From contig QHSP01000060.1 of NCBI GenBank assembly GCA_003220495.1, positions 1 to 42,821 of the forward strand: DNA of 42,821 nucleotides, written 5' to 3'. Source of the stretch: Candidatus Rokuibacteriota bacterium (GTDB lineage: Bacteria > Methylomirabilota > Methylomirabilia > Rokubacteriales > CSP1-6). A program made the translations under genes and the position numbers. Shown here piece by piece: positions 6,632-15,179 of this stretch (positions within the stretch are counted from its first letter, which is position 1; each line of letters begins with the position of its first letter). The notes under the pieces were generated by a model. The model ran no database searches and was not told where the DNA came from. It saw nothing but the letters and a program-made list of their open reading frames with translations.

Positions 6632-7456
6632 CTACCCCTTGACTGCCCCGAGCGTCAGACCCTTGACCAGGTAGCGCTGCAGGGCGAGCGTCATGACGAT
6701 GTTGGGCAGCATCACCATCACCGCGGCCGCGCTCATCTCGCCATAGAGCGGTCCGGCGTCGGTGTTGAGTCCGGCGATGACCACCGGCAAGGTCTTGGCC
6801 TCGACGCCGCTCAGGATCAGCGCGAACAGAAACTCGTTCCATGAGACGAGAAACGCGAAGATGGCGGCCACGACGAGCCCGGGCGCGGCGATCGGGATCA
6901 CGATGCGGATCAGCACGCCCAGGCGCGAGCAGCCGTCGATCATCGCCGCCTCTTCCACGTCGAGCGGCACCTCCACGAAGAAGCCGATCAGGAGCCAGAT
7001 CGAGAACGGCAGCGCGAACGAGACGTAGGCCACCAGCAGGCCGGTGTAGGTGTCCAGCAGGCCGAGCCGCTGCATCATCAAGTAGTACGGCACCACGAGC
7101 ACCATGCGCGGCGCCATCCGCGTCACGAGCACCAGGAACCGCACGGCCTCCGAGGCGCGGAAGTGGAAGCGCGCGAAGCCGTAGCCGGCGAGCGTGCCGA
7201 GCACGAGACTGCCGAGCGTGGTCCCGATCGCGATGACCAGGCTATTTTTCAAGTACTGGAAGAACGGAATGTTGGTCAGCACGCGCGCGTAGTTGTCGAG
7301 GATCGGCGTGAAGAGCCACTGCGGCGGCCTGGCGTAGAGCGCGAGCTCGGTCTTGAAGGACGCGGCGGTGATCCAGTAGATCGGGAAGAGCGTCCACACC
7401 AGGACGGGCACGAGCGCCACGCCGGTCAGGGTCGCCCGCAGACGGGTCGGCTTCAA
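6632..7456 (-). CDS. Sugar ABC importer permease (MalG/CUT1 type)
   Basis: A 274-residue inner-membrane permease with six predicted helices. The EAA loop, EEAAMIDGCSRLGVLIRIV, contacts the ATPase and lies in the C-terminal third. The N-terminus (PVLVWTLFPIYWITAASFKT) is typical of the MalG half. The TTG start overlaps the stop of the upstream permease by four bases (TTGA), which decides the start. It pairs with the permease at 7453-8322 and the binding protein at 8337-9587. No ATP-binding subunit is encoded here. Confidence 0.88.
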   Translation of the reverse strand: MKPTRLRATLTGVALVPVLVWTLFPIYWITAASFKTELALYARPPQWLFTPILDNYARVLTNIPFFQYLKNSLVIAIGTTLGSLVLGTLAGYGFARFHFRASEAVRFLVLVTRMAPRMVLVVPYYLMMQRLGLLDTYTGLLVAYVSFALPFSIWLLIGFFVEVPLDVEEAAMIDGCSRLGVLIRIVIPIAAPGLVVAAIFAFLVSWNEFLFALILSGVEAKTLPVVIAGLNTDAGPLYGEMSAAAVMVMLPNIVMTLALQRYLVKGLTLGAVKG

Positions 7457-8322
7457 CTGGGCGCTGCCTGCGGCCGCAACACCGCGCGCATCAGCACGTA
7501 GCACATCACCGCCACGATGATCAGGGTCACGATGCCGATCGCGTTGGCCTCGCCCATGTGACCCAGGCCGAACGCGCGGTAGTTCAAGATCTGGATCGTC
7601 TGGGTCGCGGTGCCCGGCCCGCCGCCGGTGAGCACGAAGATGATGTCGAACTCGCGGAAGGCGTCCATCCCCCGGATCAGGACCGCGAGCAGCATGATGT
7701 AGGTGAGCAGCGGCACCGTGATGTGCCTGAAGCTCTGCCACGCCGAGGCGCCATCGACCGCGGCGGCCTCGAAGAGCTCCGCGGGGAGCACCTCCAGGCC
7801 GGCATACATCACCAGAAACATGAACGGGATCGTGCGCCAGGCGTCGACGAGCGTGATCGACACCAGGGCCAGCCGAGGATCGCTGAGCCAGGGCAGGGGA
7901 CCGAGCCCGGTGGCGGCGAGGTAGTAGTTCAGAACGCCAAGCTCGGGATGGAAGATCACACGCCACATCGTGGCGCCGACGACCGGGACGACGAAGAGCG
8001 GCAGGAGCAGCAGGACGCGGATCGGACGGAGAAACTTGAACGGCTGGGCGAAGAGCAGCGCCAGGGCCAGGCCGGCCAGGAATTCGACCAGCACGGCGCC
8101 CACGGTGAACAGGGTCGTGACGACAACGGCGCGCGTGAACTCGGGATCGTCGGCGAAGCGCGTGTAGTTGGCGAGCCCGACGAATCGGATGTCGCGCGGC
8201 CGGATGAGCCACCAGTTGTAGAAGCTCACCCAGCACGAATAGGCGAGGGGAACGAGATCGATCGCGAACAGGAACACCAGGCCCGGAAGCAGGAACCAGC
8301 GTCCTGCCCGGCCGGCCGCCAT
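7453..8322 (-). CDS. Sugar ABC importer permease (MalF/CUT1 type)
   Basis: A 289-residue permease beginning MAAGRAGRWFLLPGLVFLF. Six membrane helices are visible, with the EAA motif in LFEAAAVDGASAWQSFRHI. FDIIFVLTGGGPGTATQTI is the conserved C-terminal stretch of sugar permeases. The ATG at 8322 is 14 bases after the stop of the binding-protein gene, and the gene ends in a four-base overlap with the second permease. It imports a sugar or oligosaccharide that is presumably cleaved by the adjacent GH31 enzyme. Confidence 0.9.
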   Translation of the reverse strand: MAAGRAGRWFLLPGLVFLFAIDLVPLAYSCWVSFYNWWLIRPRDIRFVGLANYTRFADDPEFTRAVVVTTLFTVGAVLVEFLAGLALALLFAQPFKFLRPIRVLLLLPLFVVPVVGATMWRVIFHPELGVLNYYLAATGLGPLPWLSDPRLALVSITLVDAWRTIPFMFLVMYAGLEVLPAELFEAAAVDGASAWQSFRHITVPLLTYIMLLAVLIRGMDAFREFDIIFVLTGGGPGTATQTIQILNYRAFGLGHMGEANAIGIVTLIIVAVMCYVLMRAVLRPQAAPS

Positions 8323-8336
8323 GACCTGGTGAGCCG

Positions 8337-9587
8337 CTACTTTCCGAGGATCCGGTTCGTCCCCGCGTCGATCTCCTTCAGCGCCGCCTCGAGCGTCAGC
8401 TCGCCAGCGGTCAGCTTGCCGGCCGTGACCCGGAGATTCTCCTGGATGTCCGCGTACTCCCTGAGCCGCGGCCGCTCCTTCGTGATCTGCAGGCTCACGA
8501 GCAGCGCGTCGGCGTACGGCAGGGCCGCCTTCGTGGCGGGATCCTTGAGCACGGAGAAGCGCGGGCTGTGAATCGCGGAGGTTGCGCTCGGGAACGTGAC
8601 GGCCGCCTGCCCGAACTCGCGACCGGAGAGCCACGTGGCGAACTGCCAGGCCGCGTCCTGGTTCGCGCTGTTCTTGGCGATGCCGACCGTCCACACGCCC
8701 CGCATCGGTGTCTGCCGAACCGCTTTCGGCACCTGCGCGTAGCCGAGCTTGCCGGCCACGCTCGAGCGCTGCTTGTCCTCCATCGGCTTGGCGCCCGACG
8801 CCCACTGAATCGCCATGGCGGCCTGGCCGAGCTGGATCGCCTTGTTCACGTCGGCGAAGTTGTAGCTCTTCACGTTGGGTGGGGTGTACTTCAAGAGCTC
8901 CAGAAAAACCTCGCCGCCCTTCTTTCCGGCCGCGCTGTTCAGGCTGCCTTTTCCGCCGTCGACCAGCTCGGCGCCGTACGACCACATCGCGAGCAGCATG
9001 TAGAGCGCGGTCTGGATATCGCTGCTGGCCGTGATCGCGATCCCGTACTGCTGCTTGGCGGGATCGTGCAAAGCCTTGGCGTCGGCCAGGAGCTCGTCCC
9101 AGGTTGTTGGCGGCTTCAGCCCTTTCTGCTCGAAGAGGTCCTTGCGGTAGACGAGGAGCTGAACGTTCGGATCCACCGGCACCGCGTACTGCGTGCCCTG
9201 GAACGCGCCCGACGCCACGGTCGTGGGAATGAAATCGGCCGTGTCGAGCGTCTTCATGCGCTCGTTGAGCGGCAGGAGAAACTCCGACAGCGGTGGAATC
9301 CACGGCTCGTCCATGAACAGGACGTCGTACCGGCCGCCCGTGCTCAGGGAGAGGAGCTGCTTCTTGTACAGGTCACCGAACGGCGCGGCGTCGACGACGA
9401 CCTTGATGCCCGTCTTCTTCTCGAACTCCGGCAGGTTCGCGCGCAGCACGTCTTCCTTGTAGCCGGCGAGCATCGAGAGCGTGATCGTCTTGGCCTGCGC
9501 CGAGGCCGGCGCATCGGAGCCTGACGCGATCGCGAGCACCACGAGCACCGCGACAGCCAGATATCTGACGTTCCGCGAGATCCTCAT
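8337..9587 (-). CDS. Sugar ABC importer solute-binding protein (family 1)
   Basis: A 416-residue periplasmic protein. The signal peptide runs through residues ~1-30, ending ...SDAPASAQA. The mature part starts KTITLSMLAGYKEDVLRANL and carries the family features DVLFMDEPWIPPLSEFLLPL, YAVPVDPNVQLLVYRKDLFE and GLKPPTTWDELLADAKAL. The ATG at 9587 is chosen over a longer frame because GAGG lies 10 bases before it and a signal peptide follows. It is the first gene of the operon with two permeases and GH31. A TTGACA promoter lies at 9684-9712. Confidence 0.9.
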   Translation of the reverse strand: MRISRNVRYLAVAVLVVLAIASGSDAPASAQAKTITLSMLAGYKEDVLRANLPEFEKKTGIKVVVDAAPFGDLYKKQLLSLSTGGRYDVLFMDEPWIPPLSEFLLPLNERMKTLDTADFIPTTVASGAFQGTQYAVPVDPNVQLLVYRKDLFEQKGLKPPTTWDELLADAKALHDPAKQQYGIAITASSDIQTALYMLLAMWSYGAELVDGGKGSLNSAAGKKGGEVFLELLKYTPPNVKSYNFADVNKAIQLGQAAMAIQWASGAKPMEDKQRSSVAGKLGYAQVPKAVRQTPMRGVWTVGIAKNSANQDAAWQFATWLSGREFGQAAVTFPSATSAIHSPRFSVLKDPATKAALPYADALLVSLQITKERPRLREYADIQENLRVTAGKLTAGELTLEAALKEIDAGTNRILGK

Positions 9588-9603
9588 TGATCGATCCTCA
9601 CTT

Positions 9604-9660
9604 TTGTAGCCGCGCCTTGTAGCCGCGCCTGGGCTGGCGAGGCCGAGCCTCGAGCACACG
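9604..9660. repeat. 13-bp tandem repeat and a diverged copy (C) of a dispersed palindromic repeat
   Basis: TTGTAGCCGCGCC occurs twice in tandem (9604-9616, 9617-9629). It runs into a palindromic segment, CGCGCCTGGGCTGGCGAGGC, followed by CGAGCCTCG, where GCGAGGC faces GCCTCG. This matches the core of the repeats at 29723 and 30806. It lies in the 177-base gap between the divergent binding-protein and LLM genes, within the leader of the sugar operon. Confidence 0.5.
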
Positions 9661-9683
9661 CGACCGCCGTCGTGAATGGCGCG

Positions 9684-9712
9684 ACGCTACGCCACGCTCT
9701 CGAGGCTGTCAA
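9684..9712 (-). promoter_or_regulatory. Sigma-70-type promoter for the sugar importer operon
   Basis: On the minus strand TTGACA (9712-9707) is followed by a 17-base spacer and TAGCGT (9689-9684). The start codon of the binding protein is about 97 bases downstream, with the repeat block in the leader. On the other side a dyad AATCCT-GT-AGGATT (9729-9742) precedes the LLM gene. Confidence 0.5.
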
Positions 9713-9764
9713 GCCGCCGAGGCCCAGAAATCCTGTAGGATTACGGTGACGGGGAGGGGGCGCC

Positions 9765-10922
9765 ATGTCACTGCGATTCGGAGTGTTCGACCACATCGAG
9801 CCGGTGCCCGGGCAGCGACTCGATCAGATCTACCGCGAGCGGCTGGTCCAGATCGAGCGGCTCGACCGCGCGGGCTTCTACGCCTATCACCTGGCCGAGC
9901 ACCACACGCCCGCCGTCCACAGCCTGGCGCCGTCGCAGAACGTGTTCCTCGGCAGCGTGGCCCAGCGCACGACGCGTATGCGATTCGGCCCCTGCGTCTA
10001 CGTCTTGCCGCTGCATCATCCGCTTCGGCTGATCGAAGAGATCAGCATGCTCGACAACCTGAGCGGCGGCCGCCTCGAGCTCGGTGTCGGGCGCGGCGGC
10101 GTCATGGAAGCCTTCTTCTGGGGCCAGGAGGCCGACCCCGAGACCAACTACGCACGCTATCGGGAGACCCTCGCGATCATCCGCGAAGGGCTCAGCCACG
10201 AGCAGCTCACCTACGCCGGCCACTTCCACCGCTTCGAGAATCTTCCGATGTACCTGCGGCCGCTGCAGAAGCCGTATCCGCCGCTCTGGTACATGCGTAA
10301 TCCGGTGACGGCGGCGATGGAAGGGATGCACACGATCATCGTCGGCTCGATCGACGGGCTCACCGTGGCGGTCCCGCGGTACCGGGCGGCGTGGGAGGAG
10401 CATCAGGGCTCGGGCACGCTCACGGTGCAGGGCCACGAGCCGATGATCGGCCTGGTGGTGCACCTGGTCGTGGCCGAGACGGACGCCGACGCGATGCGGA
10501 TCGCCGCGCCGGCGTGGGAGAAGTATCGCTGGAACCTCGCCGCGCCGCGCCGCCTCGAAGCGGAGAAGCGCGGGCTCACCCAGTTCATGCAGACCAAGGA
10601 CGGCTCGTTCGGCTTCGTCGGCGAGCGCCCCAAGGGGTTGCCGACGCGCGAGATGCGCCGGGACATCGACGCCGAGCTCGAGCGCTTCGACCAGGTGAAG
10701 CAGGGCTCGCATCCCAACCGCATCGGCGGCGTGGCGCTGGCCGGGACGCCACGCGCGGTGCTCGAATACATGGACGAGTACGTCGCGACCGGCGCCAACT
10801 ACTTCGTCTGCTCGTTCCAGTGGGGTGACATCGCCCACGCCGACGCGATGCGCTCGATCGAGCTCTTCGCGACCGAGGTGATGCCGCGCCACGCGGCGGC
10901 GGGGTCGCCGGCCCGCGCGTAG
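9765..10922 (+). CDS. LLM class flavin-dependent oxidoreductase (luciferase-like)
   Basis: A 385-residue bacterial luciferase-fold monooxygenase. It begins MSLRFGVFDHIEPVPGQ and shows FYAYHLAEHHTPAVHSLAPS, then TTRMRFGPCVYVLPLHHPLR and EISMLDNLSGGRLELGVGRG, the canonical flavin-site segment of the family. Such enzymes use FMNH2 or F420 to oxidise small substrates. GGGGAGGGGG lies just before the ATG. It is divergent from the sugar importer operon and convergent with GH127. The substrate is unknown. Confidence 0.88.
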   Translation: MSLRFGVFDHIEPVPGQRLDQIYRERLVQIERLDRAGFYAYHLAEHHTPAVHSLAPSQNVFLGSVAQRTTRMRFGPCVYVLPLHHPLRLIEEISMLDNLSGGRLELGVGRGGVMEAFFWGQEADPETNYARYRETLAIIREGLSHEQLTYAGHFHRFENLPMYLRPLQKPYPPLWYMRNPVTAAMEGMHTIIVGSIDGLTVAVPRYRAAWEEHQGSGTLTVQGHEPMIGLVVHLVVAETDADAMRIAAPAWEKYRWNLAAPRRLEAEKRGLTQFMQTKDGSFGFVGERPKGLPTREMRRDIDAELERFDQVKQGSHPNRIGGVALAGTPRAVLEYMDEYVATGANYFVCSFQWGDIAHADAMRSIELFATEVMPRHAAAGSPARA

Positions 10923-10956
10923 CCGCGCGTCGTCGCGACGTCGCCTCCCGGTGCTG

Positions 10957-12888
10957 CTATGCGGTGCCCCGGGCGCCTCGCGGGATCCAGACGCGCATCG
11001 CTGCCGGCCCGCGGTTCGCCCACGCATAGTACGGGATGGCCGTGAGCGCCGTGCGCCGGCGAGCCGCCGACGCTCCGCGTCTCACGGGACGATAGAGGCG
11101 ATCTTTCCACGGCGCCGTGTCGACCGTCCACCCGGAGCCGCGCACGACGGTCACCCCTTCGAGACGACCGGATACCCACGACGACTCGAGCGGCGCCTCG
11201 GTGTCGATCTCGAGGTCGGCGATGCTCGCGTCCGGATGATCGGCTTGCTCGAGGCAGTAGACGAGCGGGCCGCGCTCGATCGCTACGCAGCCGCGCGTCG
11301 ACTCGATCCACGGATGCGCTTCGATGAGCCGCGCCTCCATCGGGAAATCGAGCTCGACGACGTCGCCGCTCTGCCAGGCTCGATCGATTCGCAGATAGCC
11401 CCTGGATCCCGGCGCCGCCGGCTTTCCGTTGACGCGCGCGGTCGCGGCCGTGCACCAGCCGGGCACGCGGAAGCTCAGTGTCCGCGACGTGGTCGGCGCT
11501 TGCTCGATGGCGATTCGTATCCGTCCGTCCCACGGATAGGCCGTCTCCATGCGGAGCACCAGGGCGGGCCCGGACCCGAGATCGGCGGCGAGGCGCGCGG
11601 GCGCGTACTGATGGATCTGCAGGCCCGACGGGTCGCGCGTGGCGACGTAGTGACCGACCGTCGCGAGCTGGCGCATGACGTTCGGCGGACAGCACGCAAC
11701 GAGGTGCCATTCTTTGCGTAGGCACCCGCCACGGCTCAGGTGCTCGGCCTCGCCATTGCTGGCGAGGGGGTTCACGTAAAAGTAGCGGTCGCCGGTGAGC
11801 GAGACGCCGGCCAGGATGGCGTTGTAGAGCGTGCGCTCGACGAGATCGCCGAAGCGCGATTCGCCCGTCGCCAGCAGCATGCGCCAGCTCCACATCACGC
11901 TGGCGATCGCGCCGCACGTCTCGCAGTAGGCGAGATCGTTCGGCAGCTCGTACGGCTGCCCGAACGCCTCGCTGAGGTGGCGGCCGCCGACGCCGCCGGT
12001 GATGTAGAGCTTGCCGCTGACGAGGTCGTGCCACTGGCGGTTCAGCGCGGTGAGCAGCGCCGCTTCGCCGGTCTCGAGATAGACGTCGGTGGCGCCGGCG
12101 GTCAGGTAGAGCGCGCGGACGGCGTGGCCCTCGATGGTGGTCGCGTCGCGCACGGGCACACGATCCTGGAAGGACGCCGAGCTATTGTAGCGACCCGGTC
12201 CCAGCCAGCCACGGCCACGGTGCTCGAGAAAGAACGCCGCCAGGTCGAGGTGGCGCCGCTCGCCCGTCTCGCGATAGAGCTCGACGAGCGCCATCTCGAT
12301 CTCCGGGTGGCCCGGCGTCGCAACGCGCCGGCCCGGTCCGAAGAGTGAGTGGAGGTAGTCCGCGAAGCGCTGGGCGATCGCCAGGAGCCGGTCGTCGCCG
12401 GTGGCGCGCCTGAACGCGACAGCCGCCTGAATCAGGTGGCCGGCGCAATAGAGCTCGTGTCCGTGAGCGAAGTCGGTCCAGCGCTTACCCGGCTCGGCGA
12501 CCGTGTAGTACGAGTTGATGTAGCCGTCCGCGCCCTGAGCCGCGGCCACCAGATCGATCGTCGCCTCGCTGGTCGATCGGAGCCACTCGCTCGGCGCGCG
12601 ACCCATCTCCCACGCCGCGGCCTCGAGCCATTTGTACACGTCGGAGTCCATGAACACCGGCCCGCGGTAGCGGGCGCTCGAGCGGCCGGCGGCGATGCGG
12701 AGATTCTCGAGATTGCCCGCCGCTTCGAGCATGCGGAAGCCGTGCGGCAGCGCCGCGTCGTGGTTGACCGCCTGACGGCGGGCCCACACGCCGTCCGCGA
12801 TCGTCACCGCCTGCGCGTCGAGCGTCGTCAAGGTCGCCGCGGGGCTCTTCGCTCCATCGACCGGTCCTGCCGTTCGTCGCGTCGTCAT
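10957..12888 (-). CDS. GH127 beta-L-arabinofuranosidase-type glycoside hydrolase
   Basis: A 643-residue protein of the DUF1680/GH127 family. The zinc site matches HypBA1: Glu323 and Cys325 in AYCETCGA, and the adjacent Cys399-Cys400 in VACCPPNV. The first cysteine of that pair is the nucleophile in HypBA1. The alpha/alpha-barrel (residues ~20-420) includes GYINSYYTVAEPGKRW and HELYCAGHLIQAAVA; C-terminal beta domains follow. The ATG at 12888 is preferred because the longer frame to 12933 runs towards the palindrome at 12939. There is no signal peptide, so it is cytoplasmic. It removes L-arabinofuranose from plant-derived oligosaccharides, by family inference. Confidence 0.86.
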   Translation of the reverse strand: MTTRRTAGPVDGAKSPAATLTTLDAQAVTIADGVWARRQAVNHDAALPHGFRMLEAAGNLENLRIAAGRSSARYRGPVFMDSDVYKWLEAAAWEMGRAPSEWLRSTSEATIDLVAAAQGADGYINSYYTVAEPGKRWTDFAHGHELYCAGHLIQAAVAFRRATGDDRLLAIAQRFADYLHSLFGPGRRVATPGHPEIEMALVELYRETGERRHLDLAAFFLEHRGRGWLGPGRYNSSASFQDRVPVRDATTIEGHAVRALYLTAGATDVYLETGEAALLTALNRQWHDLVSGKLYITGGVGGRHLSEAFGQPYELPNDLAYCETCGAIASVMWSWRMLLATGESRFGDLVERTLYNAILAGVSLTGDRYFYVNPLASNGEAEHLSRGGCLRKEWHLVACCPPNVMRQLATVGHYVATRDPSGLQIHQYAPARLAADLGSGPALVLRMETAYPWDGRIRIAIEQAPTTSRTLSFRVPGWCTAATARVNGKPAAPGSRGYLRIDRAWQSGDVVELDFPMEARLIEAHPWIESTRGCVAIERGPLVYCLEQADHPDASIADLEIDTEAPLESSWVSGRLEGVTVVRGSGWTVDTAPWKDRLYRPVRRGASAARRRTALTAIPYYAWANRGPAAMRVWIPRGARGTA

Positions 12889-12910
12889 GACCGGGAAGTC
12901 TACCCCGACA

Positions 12911-12940
12911 TTGACAACGTTTGCGCGGATCATCTAGCTT
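12911..12940 (+). promoter_or_regulatory. Promoter for the amino-acid-type ABC importer
   Basis: TTGACA (12911-12916), an 18-base spacer and TAGCTT (12935-12940) lie upstream of the binding-protein gene at 12991. The palindrome at 12939-12954 covers the end of the -10 box and the expected start point, a repressing position. Confidence 0.42.
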
Positions 12941-12954
12941 GTGACCGGTCACAA
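12939..12954. promoter_or_regulatory. Perfect 16-bp palindrome, LacI-family-type operator
   Basis: TTGTGACCGGTCACAA is a perfect palindrome with the CCGG centre typical of LacI-family operators (compare the GntR/IdnR-type consensus TTACCGGTAA). It lies between the divergent GH127 gene (start 12888) and the binding-protein gene (12991), so one repressor could control both. No LacI-family gene lies in the window, and no second copy of the palindrome was found here. Confidence 0.6.
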
Positions 12955-12990
12955 ACCAGAGCTCACCGAGCTGCGTGGGAGGTCATGCAA

Positions 12991-13800
12991 ATGCGTGCAC
13001 GCCGACGGACGGTGGTTCTCGTCGCGTTGTTGGGTCTCCTCGGGCTCGCGGCGTCGTCCCTCGCGCCCTCGGTGGAGGCGCAGAACGTCGACGAGATCAT
13101 CAAGCGTGGCAAGGTCATCGTCGGCGTCAACACAACCACGCCCATCTTCGGGCTCGTCGGTACCGACGGCCAGCCCGAGGGCTACGATCCGGACGTCGCG
13201 CGGCTCGTCGGAAAGTATCTTGGCGTGCAGGTGGAGTTCGTCCCGGTCACGGGCGCGAATCGGCTTCCGTTCCTCCTGACCAATCGCGTCGACATGGTGA
13301 TCGCGCTGTTCGGGATCACGCCCGAGCGCGCGCAGCAGATCTGGTTCTCGATGCCGTACGCGACCGAAGCGGCGACCCTGGTGGCCCCGGCGGGCCGCGC
13401 GGTCAAGACCGTCGACGATCTGGCCGGCCTGCGCGTCGGCGTCCCGCGAGGCGCGATGCAAGACCTCATCCTGACGCCGCAGGCGGCGGCGAAGAAGATC
13501 AATCTCATGCGGTTCGACGACGAGGCGACGGCGCTGCAGGCCATGATCTCCGGCCAGATCGATGTCGTCGGCACGGGGCTCCTGGTCAATCGCACGCTGA
13601 ATCGCAACGATCCCGGCAAGAACTACGAGGTCAAGATCGTGCTCCGCCCGCTCCACTTCGGCATCGGCATTCGCCGGGGACAGATCGACCTCCTGCAGTG
13701 GCTGAACACGTTCGTCTACACGATCAAGAACAACGGCGAGCTCGATGCCATCAGCCGCAAGTGGCGCCAGTTGCCGCTGGAGGTCTTGCCGGTCTTCTGA
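12991..13800 (+). CDS. Amino-acid-type ABC importer solute-binding protein (family 3)
   Basis: A 269-residue periplasmic binding protein. The signal peptide ends ...APSVEAQN. The mature region has the family-3 pattern: IIKRGKVIVGVNTTTPIFGL, GYDPDVARLVGKYLGVQVEF, DMVIALFGITPERAQQIWFS and the hinge region DDLAGLRVGVPRGAMQD. GGGAGG (12977-12982) is 8 bases from the ATG at 12991 but only 2 from the ATG at 12985, so the former is taken. It is followed by two permeases of the HisMQ type. The ligand could be an amino acid or another polar compound; next to sugar genes it cannot be predicted. Confidence 0.88.
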   Translation: MRARRRTVVLVALLGLLGLAASSLAPSVEAQNVDEIIKRGKVIVGVNTTTPIFGLVGTDGQPEGYDPDVARLVGKYLGVQVEFVPVTGANRLPFLLTNRVDMVIALFGITPERAQQIWFSMPYATEAATLVAPAGRAVKTVDDLAGLRVGVPRGAMQDLILTPQAAAKKINLMRFDDEATALQAMISGQIDVVGTGLLVNRTLNRNDPGKNYEVKIVLRPLHFGIGIRRGQIDLLQWLNTFVYTIKNNGELDAISRKWRQLPLEVLPVF

Positions 13801-13818
13801 GCCGCGGGCCGAGAACCC

Positions 13819-14487
13819 GTGGACTACGTCTTCCAGTTCGGCGTCGTCTGGCGAGAGATCGACGCGCTCCTGCTCGGCGGCTGGCTGACCTTGCGGCTGT
13901 CCGCGCTGGCCATGGTGTTCGGACTGGTCGTCGGCGTCGCGGGCGCGCTGGCCAAGGCATCCCGCCATCAGACGCTGCGCGCGCTGGCCCGAGCCTATGT
14001 CGAGGCCATTCGCAACACGCCGTTCCTGGTGCAAGTGCTCCTGGTGTACCTCGGGCTTCCGTCGATCGGCATCCGCCTGAAGCCCGATCAGGCGGCACTG
14101 CTGGCGATGGTGATCAACCTCGGCGCCTACACGACCGAGATCGTGCGAGCGGGCATCAAGGCCGTGCCGCCGGGTCAGATCCAGGCCGGCACCGCGCTCG
14201 GGCTCTCGCGGTGGCAGCTCTTCCGCTTCGTGGTCTGCTTACCGGCCCTCCGCGCCGTGTTCCCGGCGCTCGGGAGCCAGTTCATCCTCGTCATGCTCGC
14301 GTCGAGCGTCGTCTCGGTCATCTCGGCCGAGGAGCTGACGGCCGTCGCCGACACGATCGTCGCGCGCAATTTCCGCTCGTTCGAGGTCTACTTGATCGTC
14401 ACGGGCCTCTACCTCGCCATGTGCCTGGCCTTTCAGGCCGCCTTCGCCGCCATCCATCGCGCGCTCTTCGCGCGCTGGAGCGGCTGA
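13819..14487 (+). CDS. Amino-acid-type ABC importer permease 1 (HisMQ type)
   Basis: A 222-residue permease with five or so helices. AYVEAIRNTPFLVQVLLVYL is the signature start of the polar amino acid permease domain, and TALGLSRWQLFRFVVCLPAL is the ATPase-contact loop. The start is GTG 13819 (MDYVFQFGVVW). The gene lies 18 bases after the binding-protein gene and 4 bases before permease 2. The ATPase usually found in such operons is missing. Confidence 0.88.
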   Translation: MDYVFQFGVVWREIDALLLGGWLTLRLSALAMVFGLVVGVAGALAKASRHQTLRALARAYVEAIRNTPFLVQVLLVYLGLPSIGIRLKPDQAALLAMVINLGAYTTEIVRAGIKAVPPGQIQAGTALGLSRWQLFRFVVCLPALRAVFPALGSQFILVMLASSVVSVISAEELTAVADTIVARNFRSFEVYLIVTGLYLAMCLAFQAAFAAIHRALFARWSG

Positions 14488-14491
14488 GCGC

Positions 14492-15166
14492 ATGGTTCGC
14501 GAGTTCACCGCTCACGAGCTGTGGTTTCTCGTGCTCGCCGTCCGCTGGACCATCGCGCTGTCGGCCATCGCGTTCGTGGCCGGCGGCGCCGGCGGCCTCG
14601 TCGTCGCACTGTCGCGCGTCTCCCGATCCGGTGTCCTCGCCGGGATGGCGACCGCCTACATCAAGGTCGTCCAGGGCACGCCCCTGCTCATGCAGCTCTA
14701 CCTCGTCTATTTCGGCTCCACACTCTTACGGCTGGGCAGCGACGCGTGGACGGCCGCGGCGCTGGGGCTTGCGCTCTACGCGAGCGCGTTCCTCGGCGAG
14801 ATCTGGCGGGGCTGCATCCAGGCCGTCCCACGTGCTCAGTGGGAGGCGGCGCGGGCCCTGGGCCTCGGCTATCCATCGCAGCTCCGCTTCATCATCTTGC
14901 CCCAGGCCTCTCGGATCGCGCTGCCGCCGACGGTGGGCTTCCTGGTCCAGCTCGTGAAGGGGACCTCGCTCGCTTCCATCATCGGCTTCACCGAGCTCAC
15001 GCGGGCCGCGGCCGTCGTGAACAACGCCACGTTTCGCCCGCTGATGGTCTATACCGCGGTCGCCGGCCTCTACTTCATCCTCTGCTGGCCGCTGTCCTTG
15101 CTGAGCGAGCATCTCGAGCGGCGGCTCGAGCGGGCCGGCGCGAGCCCGGTCAGCTTCCAGATCTGA
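14492..15166 (+). CDS. Amino-acid-type ABC importer permease 2 (HisMQ type)
   Basis: A 224-residue permease paralogous to its neighbour. YIKVVQGTPLLMQLYLVYFG is the signature motif, EIWRGCIQAVPRAQWEAARA precedes the ATPase-contact loop GLGYPSQLRFIILPQA, and FLVQLVKGTSLASIIGFTEL follows. The stop is followed closely by the convergent SDR gene (13 bases), so the operon ends here without an ATP-binding subunit. Confidence 0.88.
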   Translation: MVREFTAHELWFLVLAVRWTIALSAIAFVAGGAGGLVVALSRVSRSGVLAGMATAYIKVVQGTPLLMQLYLVYFGSTLLRLGSDAWTAAALGLALYASAFLGEIWRGCIQAVPRAQWEAARALGLGYPSQLRFIILPQASRIALPPTVGFLVQLVKGTSLASIIGFTELTRAAAVVNNATFRPLMVYTAVAGLYFILCWPLSLLSEHLERRLERAGASPVSFQI

Positions 15167-15179
15167 TGCGGCGCTCGGT

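Noticed and set aside
4697-6844. A 715-codon plus-strand frame opposite the GH31 gene
   Set aside because: It is antisense to a well-conserved GH31 enzyme, has Arg/Glu/His-rich low-complexity translation and no recognisable domain; long shadow frames are expected at this GC content.
9729-9742. AATCCT-GT-AGGATT as an operator for the LLM gene
   Set aside because: It is a perfect short dyad but has no second copy and no good -35 box; it could be chance, so it is only mentioned with the nearby promoter.
12975-14957. A 660-codon frame overlapping the amino-acid importer genes
   Set aside because: It is an out-of-frame translation of the binding protein and permeases without any domain.
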